The notes beneath the pieces were generated by a model. The model ran no database searches and had not been told where the DNA came from. It was given only the letters and a program-made list of their open reading frames with translations. From the NCBI GenBank assembly GCA_040384645.1, contig JAZKIX010000070.1:90317-154316 (forward strand): a DNA stretch of 64,000 nucleotides, given 5' to 3'. Below, one piece after another: positions 1 through 7,860 of this stretch (positions are counted from its first letter, which is position 1; each line of letters starts with the position of its first letter). The DNA is from JAZKIX01 sp040384645 (lineage in GTDB: Bacteria > Pseudomonadota > Gammaproteobacteria > Burkholderiales > Burkholderiaceae_D). The position numbers and the translations under genes are program-made.

Positions 1-147
1 AGTAAAAGATCATTCGGTTCTACATTCATACAGAGCCCTCTTTTCCATCAATGGAACAATGATATCCATTTTATGCTCTTCCGCTTCGAATTTGGAACCG
101 CTAAAGTGGATTCATCGCCAACCGATACATAAAAAAGGACAATCATC

Positions 148-750
148 ATGAACATCTTGCAAATCAATTCCAGCGCCCGTACCGAAGGTTCCCACTCCAC
201 CGCCCTGGCCAATAGCCTGGTCGAGCGTCTGCTGGCAACTACGCCGGATGCCAATCTAACGGTGCGCGACCTGGGTCGCACACCACACCCGATCATCGAC
301 GAAAGCGCGCTGCAAGCCCTGTTCACCCCAGCCGATCAACGCAGCCCCGAACAAGCGGCGCGGGTCGCGCTGGACGATGCCTTGATTGCAGAAATCCAGG
401 CCGCCGACACTGTCGTGCTGGGCGTGCCGATGTATAACTTTGGCGTGACGGCGCAATTGAAAAACTGGATCGACGCCATCTCGCGGGCGCAAGTGACTTT
501 CCGCTACGGTGCCAATGGCCCGGAAGGCATGTTGACTGGCAAAAAAGTCTATGTATTGCTGACCCGTGGCGGACTGTATCGCAACACCCCGAACGACACC
601 CAAGTGCCGTATTTGAAAACGTTCTTTAGCTTTTTGGGTATGACCGACGTGCAATTTGTGTTTGCCGAAGGCTTGGCAATGGGACCGGATGCGGAACAAA
701 ACGCGCTCAGCGCGGCCCACAGTCAAATCGAGGAAGCACTGCTGGCGTAA
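148..750 (+). CDS. azoR: FMN-dependent NADH-azoreductase
   Basis: A 200-residue flavodoxin-fold oxidoreductase of the AzoR family, which uses NADH and FMN for two-electron reduction of azo dyes and quinones in the cytoplasm. The N-terminus MNILQINSSAR followed by a Ser/Thr-rich loop (residues about 9-18) is the FMN phosphate-binding segment. The MPMYNFG stretch near residue 95 and the following TAQLKNWID helix are typical, as is the TRGG loop near residue 144. The ATG is preceded by AAGGA at a good distance, and the length matches the family. The 147 bases upstream hold no gene; a divergent regulator, if present, lies outside the window. It runs in the same direction as the pirin gene 52 bp downstream, so the two may form a small redox or detoxification unit (inference). 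Confidence 0.93.
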   Translation: MNILQINSSARTEGSHSTALANSLVERLLATTPDANLTVRDLGRTPHPIIDESALQALFTPADQRSPEQAARVALDDALIAEIQAADTVVLGVPMYNFGVTAQLKNWIDAISRAQVTFRYGANGPEGMLTGKKVYVLLTRGGLYRNTPNDTQVPYLKTFFSFLGMTDVQFVFAEGLAMGPDAEQNALSAAHSQIEEALLA

Positions 751-802
751 TTGAATCCGCCGCTCTATTTAGTTTGAAGCAAGCAATCGTAAGGAGTCCA
801 TC

Positions 803-1702
803 ATGAGTACCTTCACCCGCCCTGAAACACTGTCTGCCGAGCTTGTGACGCAACCACGCACGGTCGAACAATTGGTGACCGGGCAAGCCACGTCGGACGG
901 TGCCGGCGTCAAGCTGACGCGGGTCTTGACGCAGTCGCTGCAACATCGGCTAGACCCGTTCCTGATGTTGGACGCTTTCGGCACCGATCAGCCGGAAGAC
1001 TATATCGGCGGCTTCCCCGACCATCCGCATCGCGGTTTTGAAACCGTCAGCTATATGCTGGTCGGTCGCATGCGCCATCGCGATAGCGCCGGGCATGAGG
1101 GTTTGTTGCAGCAGGGTGGTGTGCAGTGGATGACGGCGGGGCGCGGGGTGATCCATTCGGAATTGCCGGAGCAGGAAGCTGGCCGCATGGAAGGCTTCCA
1201 ACTCTGGCTCAATCTGGCGGCCAAGGACAAGCTGCGCGCGCCGTGGTATCGCGATATCCAAAGTGCCGATATTCCTGAATTGGCCACTTCCGACGGCGTA
1301 ACGGTGCGCGTGATCGCCAGCGCCAGCCACGGTGTCGCCGGCGCGATGCAACGCGACAAGACCGAGCCGCTCTACCTGGATGTGCATGTGCCGGCCGGCG
1401 CGAGATTTGCCCAAAGCCTGCCGTCGCATTTCAATGCCTTCATCTACGTGTATCGCGGTCAGGTTGAGATTGCCGGGCAGCGCGTGATACAGCAAAGGAT
1501 GGCGATTTTGAAAAATACCGCCGATAGCGATGGCGTGGTGTTGCAAGCCGACGCCAGCGCCGAGGCAAGGTTCCTGCTGATCGCCGGCCAGCCGCTGCGT
1601 GAGCCGATTGCGCAATACGGCCCTTTTGTGATGAACACACAGGCGGAGATATTTCAAGCCATTAGCGATTTCCGCGATGGCAGGCTGGCTACAGCAGGAT
1701 GA
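803..1702 (+). CDS. Pirin family protein (cupin)
   Basis: A 299-residue bicupin of the pirin family. The metal-binding signature is clear around residues 70-125: FPDHPHRGFETVSY, then MRHRDSAGHEG and GRGVIHSE, which supply the histidines and glutamate that hold the metal in pirins. Bacterial pirins include quercetin 2,3-dioxygenases (E. coli YhhW) and regulatory proteins, and sequence alone does not decide between them. The start ATG has AAGGAG upstream. It follows azoR closely, a common pairing of quinone/flavonoid-handling enzymes. The family assignment is secure, the substrate unknown. Confidence 0.9.
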   Translation: MSTFTRPETLSAELVTQPRTVEQLVTGQATSDGAGVKLTRVLTQSLQHRLDPFLMLDAFGTDQPEDYIGGFPDHPHRGFETVSYMLVGRMRHRDSAGHEGLLQQGGVQWMTAGRGVIHSELPEQEAGRMEGFQLWLNLAAKDKLRAPWYRDIQSADIPELATSDGVTVRVIASASHGVAGAMQRDKTEPLYLDVHVPAGARFAQSLPSHFNAFIYVYRGQVEIAGQRVIQQRMAILKNTADSDGVVLQADASAEARFLLIAGQPLREPIAQYGPFVMNTQAEIFQAISDFRDGRLATAG

Positions 1703-1866
1703 GGATGAAAAACTGGGATGGATGGAGCAAGATCAACGGTCAATCAACGGCGATCAATCGGTCTGAATAATTTGTAAGAAGCGAGGTGTTGACACATGCT
1801 TGTGCCAACACCGGCCAAACTGATACAGTGGGCTGTCACCATAACCGCTACCGCAAGGAGACCCAG

Positions 1867-2187
1867 ATGGCTGCCGACCCGCTCGCAACGCTGTTAACCT
1901 TGATGCAAGATGTCGAAGCGGAAGACCCGCTTGACTTTAACAACACCCCGGTGGCCGAGGACGAAGCTCGCAAGCTCGTTGCGTTATCGATGCTGAAAAT
2001 GCAAACCCAGCTCGATACACTGGCCATCAATCCCGCCGAACGCGAACTGGTATTGATGGCCACCGCTGGCCATCTGGTGCTAGAAAACTTCTTGATTCAC
2101 ATCAAACACCTGCAAGCCTGCGGGGAATCCGGGGACGACATTGTGCAAGCCTTGCTGGCACATTTGCGTTCATCCGGCAGCAAATAG
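1867..2187 (+). CDS. Small conserved-looking hypothetical protein
   Basis: A 106-residue acidic, mostly helical protein that I do not recognise. The ATG at 1867 is chosen over the longer open frame from 1786 because AAGGAG stands just upstream and the extra 27 residues look unlike protein. It has no signal peptide or membrane segment. The middle reads as two amphipathic helices rich in Leu and Met (about residues 38-60 and 66-86). It is convergent with the small gene at 2223-2399, with a hairpin between the two stop codons. Coding is likely from codon use and the ribosome-binding site; the function is unknown. Confidence 0.7.
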   Translation: MAADPLATLLTLMQDVEAEDPLDFNNTPVAEDEARKLVALSMLKMQTQLDTLAINPAERELVLMATAGHLVLENFLIHIKHLQACGESGDDIVQALLAHLRSSGSK

Positions 2188-2190
2188 GCG

Positions 2191-2217
2191 GGACTCTAAG
2201 GCATAAATCAAGAGTCC
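2191..2217. terminator. Hairpin between convergent small genes
   Basis: GGACTCT (2191-2197) pairs with AGAGTCC (2211-2217) across a 13-nt loop, directly after the stop at 2187 and just before the stop of the minus-strand gene. There is no T-tract, so it may act as a weak bidirectional terminator or an mRNA-end stabiliser. Confidence 0.45.
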
Positions 2218-2222
2218 TAGTT

Positions 2223-2399
2223 CTAGCGGTTCACCTTATGCCCGGCATGATCGTTTTTGCCATCGTTTTTATGTCGGCCAGCGACTTCTAACTCTTGCGC
2301 TTCGTGCTTTTGTTTTTCCGCTTCTTGCTGTTGTTGGCTTTGTTGGTTGTGGGTTGTTGGGCTAACACCTTGTTGCTGATCTTTAGTTTGCTGTGTCAT
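2223..2399 (-). CDS. Small Gln/His-rich hydrophilic protein
   Basis: A 58-residue protein beginning MTQQTKDQQQG. The start was chosen because AGGAG lies 7 nt upstream of this internal ATG; the open frame extends upstream but without a ribosome-binding site. Composition is extreme: about one third Gln plus His/Lys/Glu, no hydrophobic core, no membrane segment. It resembles the disordered, heat-stable small stress proteins often seen in Oxalobacteraceae, but I cannot place it in a named family. It is convergent with the gene at 1867-2187. Confidence 0.6.
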   Translation of the reverse strand: MTQQTKDQQQGVSPTTHNQQSQQQQEAEKQKHEAQELEVAGRHKNDGKNDHAGHKVNR

Positions 2400-2593
2400 G
2401 AACGTCTCCTGAAAAGTGACTCGGCACTCACATCGCCTTCGACATGAACCAGCCACCATACTGCGCGTCAGGGCTTGCCTGCACCGTGCGCCAGCTCACA
2501 TAAGCCAGTTTTTTAACCTTGAGCATCGCGTGCGCGATGGAGCTGCCGCCACGACATGGCGTATCATATTGCTGCAAATAATGGTAAATTTTA

Positions 2594-2669
2594 GGGGGTA
2601 TATGCCTTTTTATGCCACAACCCGCAGGTATTTATTGACCAAATTAAAATACACCGCCCAGTATATTTT
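2594..2669 (+). repeat. Interspersed GGGGGTAT/CCCGCA element, copy 1
   Basis: GGGGGTATATGCC at 2594, the CCCGCAGGT block at 2621 and TTTATTG at 2631, then the terminal hairpin ATAC...GTAT at 2649-2664 followed by ATTTT. It points toward the 3' end of the minus-strand DUF3108 gene and stops 32 bp from that stop codon. In this copy the fifth hairpin pair is A-A and the sixth C-C, so only the 4-bp outer stem forms. The rest of the gap 2400-2696 shows no gene. Confidence 0.85.
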
Positions 2670-2696
2670 CAGTCCCACACCGTCCGCATCGATCAA

Positions 2697-3455
2697 TCAC
2701 TCACTCTTTTGCAGCGTCTGCTCGATGTAATCATCGCCTTCCCCAGAAAATCGCAGGCGCACCGGATACCAATCCATCGACGGTGCCAGCCAGATTTCCA
2801 GCTTCTGATCGGTCGAATCAGGTGGCGGCGCTTTACTGATACGAACCGTCATCAGCTCGCCCAAAGGCGTCTGGATCGTTTCCTGATTGAGCACCTTGAA
2901 CGTCCATGGTTCGGCGTCGCGTCGGCCCGCAACAAAAAACGTCCAGCTCGATCCTTCGACAAATTTATCTGGCGCGCCGCGTGCCGCTGCCGACAGTTGC
3001 CAGGTTGCGGTCGAGCGGTCTTGTTCACCACCCTTGATGGGATAAGTTTCGGCCGATTCGCTAAAGCTGATGGTTTTACTGTCATGGTTGAAGCGGGTGG
3101 TGCTCTGGTCTTTGCCGAAGTTTTTTTCTGAAAACTGGGCCGGCGTCAAGCCGAATTCGGTGATGCTGCCTTCGCTTTTAGACTCCATGATTTTGCCAAA
3201 TAACATGGCGCGGGTTTCGGACGTCAGGCTGTATTTTTTATCATCCAGCCGCCAATTGACGGTGGCGCTGCCGCTAATCGGGATGCCATGTTGTTTGACC
3301 TTGATCAAATAGGTCAGATTGACACTGGGTGGCAATTTAACTGCGTATTTGTGGGCCGGATGGTCGGTCGGGGTCGCGGCTTCGACTGGCAAAACGGCGC
3401 TCAACAGTACGCTGGCAAGGCCGCATAAAGCGACAGGTTTTATAAAAACATGCAT
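2697..3455 (-). CDS. DUF3108 domain-containing periplasmic protein
   Basis: A 252-residue exported protein with an N-terminal signal peptide (hydrophobic VALCGLASVLLSAVLP, cleavage probably after the Ala-rich EAA). The body is the DUF3108 fold: a beta-rich region starting about residue 48 (NLTYLIKVKQHGIPISGSA), an ESKSEGSI turn, and the closing LEIWLAPSMDWYPVRLRF motif, a hallmark of the family. DUF3108 proteins are predicted beta-barrel-like envelope proteins of unknown role. It lies 35 bp downstream of a second, larger DUF3108 gene on the same strand, so they probably form an operon of two paralogues. The gene stops close to repeat copy 1. Confidence 0.85.
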   Translation of the reverse strand: MHVFIKPVALCGLASVLLSAVLPVEAATPTDHPAHKYAVKLPPSVNLTYLIKVKQHGIPISGSATVNWRLDDKKYSLTSETRAMLFGKIMESKSEGSITEFGLTPAQFSEKNFGKDQSTTRFNHDSKTISFSESAETYPIKGGEQDRSTATWQLSAAARGAPDKFVEGSSWTFFVAGRRDAEPWTFKVLNQETIQTPLGELMTVRISKAPPPDSTDQKLEIWLAPSMDWYPVRLRFSGEGDDYIEQTLQKSE

Positions 3456-3475
3456 GGGTAATCCAATGATGTAAG

Positions 3476-3501
3476 CGCCACGGTATGTAACTACTGTGGC
3501 G
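3476..3501 (-). other. Inverted repeat between the DUF3108 genes
   Basis: CGCCAC (3476-3481) and GTGGCG (3496-3501), with GTA/TAC pairing inside, span the end of the upstream DUF3108 gene and the short gap to the next. It could modulate read-through or message stability; there is no T-tract. Confidence 0.35.
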
Positions 3502-4705
3502 AATGGGGCGGCAAGGGTGACAATTTGGACAAGCTCATATCGACATTGTCACCATTGGTTTCGGTAAAACGGAGCCGCACGGGATACCAATCCTGCTGCG
3601 GCGCGAGCCAGATATCGAGTTTCTGTTGATACGAGCCGGTACGCGGGATACGTACCAAATGCACTGTACTCACTGGTTTATCGTCGATCTCGATCTGCTC
3701 GGGTCCGATCACCTGAAACTGCCAAGGTTCCCCATCACGGTTGCCGGCGACAAATAGCTCGATCTCGGTATGCGGCAAAAACTTCTCTGGCTCGCCGCGC
3801 GCCAAGCCAGCCAGTTGCCAGATCACGCTGGCACGATCTTGCTCGGTTCCCTTGCGCGGATAAGACAGCGTTGAAGCGGAAAAGCTGATGGTATTGCGCT
3901 CGCGATGAAAGTGGGTATTGGTTTCCGGCTTGCGAAATTTTTTTTCCACATACAGTAAAGGCGCAACGCCGCTGGCATCAATCGACCCTTCGCTTTTAAA
4001 ACTGAGCAAGGTAAAAAACATCATGCTCGTTTCGCCGTCGATGCTGTAACGATCGCCTTCATTACGCCACCGGATTTTGGCGCTGCCGTATGCAGTCTGG
4101 CCATCGTACAAACCTTTGACGTCATATTTAAGTTCGGCCGAGGGCNNNNNNNNNNGCGGCAATGCCAGCTTGGGCGCTGCCACCGGCGACAACTCGCTGG
4201 CTGGAAGCTGTGGCGCATCTGCGACTGCCGGGGCGGCACTCGGTTGGGGTTTGGCGGCTGGCGCAGCCGACACCGCCGAGGTTTCGATCTCTACAGCGTC
4301 GTCGATACTGGTACCTGGCACTTCAGTACCCAGTTTCACATCGGATGCCTGGTCGTCCATACCCATCTCGTCGCCCGCGACAATATTGGGCGCGATCACC
4401 GCGAATTCTGCTTGCGGCTGTGGTGGAGTATCGATTGGTGGCGGTGGTGGGTGGGCCGGATTTGCCTTGGGATTTTTGAGCGCGGACGGGGGTGGTGGCG
4501 CGGCTATCGGAAAGGGGAAATATTCGCCTTTCGAAAATTTCACTTGCGCGGTAATCGGCAGTGCATCGTCCGGTTCTCTTTCAGGCATGACCAGCCCGCC
4601 GCCGATCCATTCGATGGCCAGCAAATGCAGCGCGATGGACAGCAATAGCAGTGCGATCCATCGGTTTGAATTGGTCGCGTATTTTTTCAGAAATGAAACG
4701 ATCAT
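3491..4705 (-). CDS. DUF3108 protein with N-terminal anchor and proline-rich linker
   Basis: About 404 residues, including an unknown stretch over the 10-N gap. An N-terminal membrane helix (about 18-36, WIALLLLSIALHLLAIEWI) is followed by a long Pro/Ala-rich linker (about 65-180: APPPPS, HPPPPP, many AAP repeats). The C-terminal DUF3108 domain starts at ELKYDV and closes with LDIWLAPQQDWYPVRLRF. The architecture recalls TonB-like periplasm-spanning proteins: inner-membrane anchor, stiff linker, envelope domain (inference). The C-terminal domain is clearly paralogous to the next gene downstream. The gap falls at the linker/domain junction and the frame continues across it, so the gene is probably intact in the organism. 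Confidence 0.82.
   Translation of the reverse strand: MIVSFLKKYATNSNRWIALLLLSIALHLLAIEWIGGGLVMPEREPDDALPITAQVKFSKGEYFPFPIAAPPPPSALKNPKANPAHPPPPPIDTPPQPQAEFAVIAPNIVAGDEMGMDDQASDVKLGTEVPGTSIDDAVEIETSAVSAAPAAKPQPSAAPAVADAPQLPASELSPVAAPKLALPXXXXPSAELKYDVKGLYDGQTAYGSAKIRWRNEGDRYSIDGETSMMFFTLLSFKSEGSIDASGVAPLLYVEKKFRKPETNTHFHRERNTISFSASTLSYPRKGTEQDRASVIWQLAGLARGEPEKFLPHTEIELFVAGNRDGEPWQFQVIGPEQIEIDDKPVSTVHLVRIPRTGSYQQKLDIWLAPQQDWYPVRLRFTETNGDNVDMSLSKLSPLPPHSPQ
4146..4155. other. Assembly gap (10 N)
   Basis: Ten N inside the DUF3108 gene, at the end of its Pro/Ala-rich linker. The reading frame is the same on both sides. True gap length is unknown. Confidence 0.98.
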
Positions 4706-4838
4706 GATTGCGCTAGTTTAACGCGTCAGGGCCAGGCTGCGCACGCAGCAACATTGCTCAATACCAAATCGGGCGCAACAAATCCCTGCCAGGTACAATT
4801 TTTCTGCTACGCTATTTGTTCGTTAACGGAGACCTTCC

Positions 4839-5594
4839 ATGATCAATCAACAAATGCCCAATCTGTCCGGTACTGGCGCGCTGACCGACACACTTGATTT
4901 CGTTAAAAATTTGTGGGGCAGCATGGGCGTGCCGGGGATGAATGTGCCGGGCATGGCAATGCCGACCTTGTCGGTCGAAGATCTCGATAAAAAGATTGAA
5001 GACCTGAAAGCCGTTGAGTCATGGCTCAACGTCAATATGAGCATGTTACGCGGCACGATACAAACCCTCGAAGTCCAACGCGGCACTATTGCCACGCTAA
5101 AATCAATGAGCGCGGCTATGGGCGCCGCCATGAATTCGGCCGAAACGCCAGCCTCCAGCAGCCCTGCACCCAATCCTTACATGGCCGCATTTGCCTTCCC
5201 GCCCAGCGCGGCCAAAAAAGCAGAGCCAGCATCGATCCAGCCAGCCCCTGTTGCTGCGCCCACGCCGGTACAACCGACCAGTACAACTGCCGAGCCTGCA
5301 AAAAAACCAGAAACAGATGAGGCCGCTGCCAACGCGCCGATGATGAATCCCGCCGCGTGGTGGGGCGTGCTACAAGAGCAGTTTAAACAGGCCGTCAGCA
5401 CTGCAATGGCAGCCGATGTCGCCCTAAAAAAAGGGCTGGCCGCAGCAACTGACCTACCTAAAACCGATTTGACTGGTAAAAAAGCCGATGTCAAGGTGGG
5501 CGGCACCGCAACTAAAAACGCCGCAAAAAGCCCTGTTACCGAGAGCGCTGCAAAAACCAAAACCCCAGTTGCTAAACGCAAACCTGCGGCCTGA
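4839..5594 (+). CDS. phaM: PhaM-like polyhydroxyalkanoate granule protein
   Basis: A 251-residue protein with the N-terminal pattern of Ralstonia PhaM: LDFVKNLWGSMG, then Met/Pro/Gly-rich repeats and the VEDLDKKIEDLKAVESWLNVN helix, which leads into a long coiled coil (about residues 50-95). The second half is an Ala/Pro-rich, low-complexity segment, and the C-terminus is a Lys/Ala/Pro-rich basic tail. In Ralstonia, PhaM activates the PHB synthase PhaC1 and tethers granules to the nucleoid through such a tail (established for the family; inferred here). No pha synthase genes are nearby. The ATG has GGAGAC upstream, and a strong terminator follows. Confidence 0.82.
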   Translation: MINQQMPNLSGTGALTDTLDFVKNLWGSMGVPGMNVPGMAMPTLSVEDLDKKIEDLKAVESWLNVNMSMLRGTIQTLEVQRGTIATLKSMSAAMGAAMNSAETPASSSPAPNPYMAAFAFPPSAAKKAEPASIQPAPVAAPTPVQPTSTTAEPAKKPETDEAAANAPMMNPAAWWGVLQEQFKQAVSTAMAADVALKKGLAAATDLPKTDLTGKKADVKVGGTATKNAAKSPVTESAAKTKTPVAKRKPAA

Positions 5595-5649
5595 TTCAAA
5601 TTTACCCCGCATCGTTAGTCTCGCGCGTGCAAGAACTCTAAGACGAGAT

Positions 5650-5692
5650 AAAAAATCTTCATTCCTGGCGTTACAGGACTGAAGATTTTTTT
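5650..5692 (+). terminator. Rho-independent terminator after phaM
   Basis: AAAAAATCTTCA pairs with TGAAGATTTTTTT across an 18-nt loop. The A-tract and T-tract make it usable from both strands, so it can also end the minus-strand chemoreceptor transcript that stops at 5775. Confidence 0.85.
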
Positions 5693-5774
5693 GTGCAGTG
5701 GAACATTGTTTATTGGAACAATTGCCGCGTTGTCCTCAAGCAGTTCACGTTGTAAAAATTTCCAACTTACATCC

Positions 5775-7517
5775 CTAAAACTCTTCCCACTCGTCCGTGC
5801 TATGCGCCGTTTTATTCGTAGCCGTCAGTGCCGTGGGCGGTTTTGCTGTCCTTGTCGGCAACGCGGTTGAATTTGCTACCGGCCTACGCTTACTGACCGG
5901 TACTGCCCCGACTGCACCATGCGAATGTTCCATGGCTGAAGCGAAATGGTGTGGCTGAACGGTTAGCTCTTCCTCTTTCAATTTAAAGATACTGACGGCT
6001 TGCGACAGTTTTTGTGCCTGGTCTTGCATGCTCTGCGCTGCTGCCGCTGCTTGCTCCACCAATGCCGCGTTTTGCTGGGTTATTTCATCCATCTGTCCGA
6101 TGGCGCGGTTGACTTCTTCAATCCCGACACTTTGTTCCTGACTGGCCGCCGTGATCGCACTCATGATGTCTGCGACCTGTTTAACCGAGGTCATAATGAG
6201 TCCCATGGTCTGACCGGCTTCATCGACCAGCTTGCTGCCGACGTCGATCTTGCCGACGGAGTCGCCGATGAGCGCTTTAATTTCTTTAGCGGCACCGGCA
6301 CTGCGCTGCGCCAGATTGCGCACTTCGGCCGCGACCACCGCAAAACCGCGCCCCTGTTCGCCGGCGCGGGCCGCTTCCACCGCTGCATTCAACGCCAAAA
6401 TATTGGTTTGAAAAGCAATGCCATCGATAACACCGATGATGTCGACAATTTTGCGTGAACTTTGCTTGATGGCGCCCATGGTGCCGACCACTTGCGCGAC
6501 GATATGACCACCTTGGGCAGCGACTGTCGAGGCGGACACTGCAAGTTGGTTGGCTTGGCTTGCATTGTCGGCATTTTGGCGCACAGTGTCGGTCAGCGCT
6601 TCCATCGCGCTGGCTGTCTGTTCCAGCGAACTGGCTTGTGACTCGGTACGCGATGACAGGTCGGAATTGCCGGATGCAATTTCCTGCGACGCCACGGTAA
6701 TCGTCTGGGTGCCAGTGCGTACCTGGCTAACGGTATGAACCAGCCCTTCATTCATTTCCCTGAGTGCTAGCAGCAATTGACCGGTTTCATCGGTGGCGCT
6801 TGACACAATTTGCAGCGTCAGGTCGCCAGCAGCAACGCGTTTGGCCAGCTCGACCGCTTGGTTCAAGGGTCGTGTCACGCTACGGCTAAGCAGCCAGGCA
6901 ACCAATGCCGACAGCGCCAGCGCAATGCCGCAAATAGTGGTCATCAACATCGCGCCGCGCTGTCCGGCAGACACGAAACTGCTAAGGCTGCTCTGGATTT
7001 TCTTATTTTGCAGCCCGACCAAACGATCAATCGCATCAAGCCACTTCGTTTGCAACGGCGCCACTTCCTTGGTCAAGACCTTCAGTGCCTGGCCTGCATT
7101 AAAGCCGGCAACGTAGTCTTCCGCCTGCTTCAGGAAGGGTTGGCTCTGCTGATTGTAGTCCCGCATTTCGGCAATGATGGCTTGCTCTTCGGCGTTTAAA
7201 CCGACCGCGACCAAGGATGCTTCATTGGTGTTATAACTGCTGGCTTCGGTCCCGATTTTCGCCATTTCTTTCTGCATTTCATTGAGGTCGGTGGTGGCGC
7301 CGATGTTGCGCGCCGCCAACCCTTGGCGAAAAAGGTTTTGCCGCATCATGGCGATAAAGGATGATTTGTCCGCACTGTGCTGTACCGCGACCACCAAACT
7401 TTCTTGGGCCTGCCTGGAAGAAAATGTGCCAATCACCGTGATTCCGGCCATCAGCAATAACATCAGCCCAAAGCACATCGCCAGTCGATAAGCGATCTTT
7501 ACATTACTCAACTTCAT
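5775..7517 (-). CDS. Methyl-accepting chemotaxis protein
   Basis: A 580-residue chemoreceptor. The order is an N-terminal membrane helix (about 10-30), a periplasmic four-helix-bundle sensor (about 35-190, with QNLFRQGLAARNIGAT), a second membrane helix (about 192-212), HAMP (SRSVTRPLNQAVELAKRVAAGD), and the cytoplasmic signalling domain. The hairpin tip is visible (GVIDGIAFQTNILALNAAVE, then GRGFAVVAAEVRNLAQRSA). The last residues, EWEEF, match the xWxxF pentapeptide that tethers CheR/CheB in high-abundance receptors. ATG at 7517 was chosen because GGAG lies 7-8 nt upstream; the open frame continues only by an upstream TTG. The ligand is unknown. No che genes are in the window, so it is a lone receptor. 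Confidence 0.93.
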   Translation of the reverse strand: MKLSNVKIAYRLAMCFGLMLLLMAGITVIGTFSSRQAQESLVVAVQHSADKSSFIAMMRQNLFRQGLAARNIGATTDLNEMQKEMAKIGTEASSYNTNEASLVAVGLNAEEQAIIAEMRDYNQQSQPFLKQAEDYVAGFNAGQALKVLTKEVAPLQTKWLDAIDRLVGLQNKKIQSSLSSFVSAGQRGAMLMTTICGIALALSALVAWLLSRSVTRPLNQAVELAKRVAAGDLTLQIVSSATDETGQLLLALREMNEGLVHTVSQVRTGTQTITVASQEIASGNSDLSSRTESQASSLEQTASAMEALTDTVRQNADNASQANQLAVSASTVAAQGGHIVAQVVGTMGAIKQSSRKIVDIIGVIDGIAFQTNILALNAAVEAARAGEQGRGFAVVAAEVRNLAQRSAGAAKEIKALIGDSVGKIDVGSKLVDEAGQTMGLIMTSVKQVADIMSAITAASQEQSVGIEEVNRAIGQMDEITQQNAALVEQAAAAAQSMQDQAQKLSQAVSIFKLKEEELTVQPHHFASAMEHSHGAVGAVPVSKRRPVANSTALPTRTAKPPTALTATNKTAHSTDEWEEF

Positions 7518-7860
7518 AGTTAGCTCCAAGGCCGTATTTGCGCGTCAGGCTGGCGCTGACTTGACGATTTAATTAGGGATATTGAGGAAGTGCTCAGGTC
7601 TTTGTGTCAGAACCTATCTCCGTAGGCATTAAGCAGATTTGTACGATGCAATACTCACAAAATTAATTAATGTTGTGAAAAAGTACTTCTTGCTCGGTAT
7701 TGATACTACGCGAAATATTTCTCTTTAGCGTCGCAATACTACGGAAACTTCAAATTATTTTACGGCGGCACAGGCGATGGATATTGGCGAATGCGTACCG
7801 CCAATTGGTGCGTATCGGCTAGCAAATAAAACCAGAAGAGTAAAACAGGGTAGCTCGGCT
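7518..7860. other. Intergenic region, no gene seen
   Basis: About 340 bp, AT-rich, upstream of the chemoreceptor and downstream of pabBC. It presumably holds the chemoreceptor promoter; I could not identify a convincing sigma-28 or sigma-70 site. No supported ORF or repeat. Confidence 0.6.

Noticed and set aside
1786..1866. Upstream start for the small gene at 1867
   Set aside because: The added residues are not protein-like, and the AAGGAG site belongs to the ATG at 1867.
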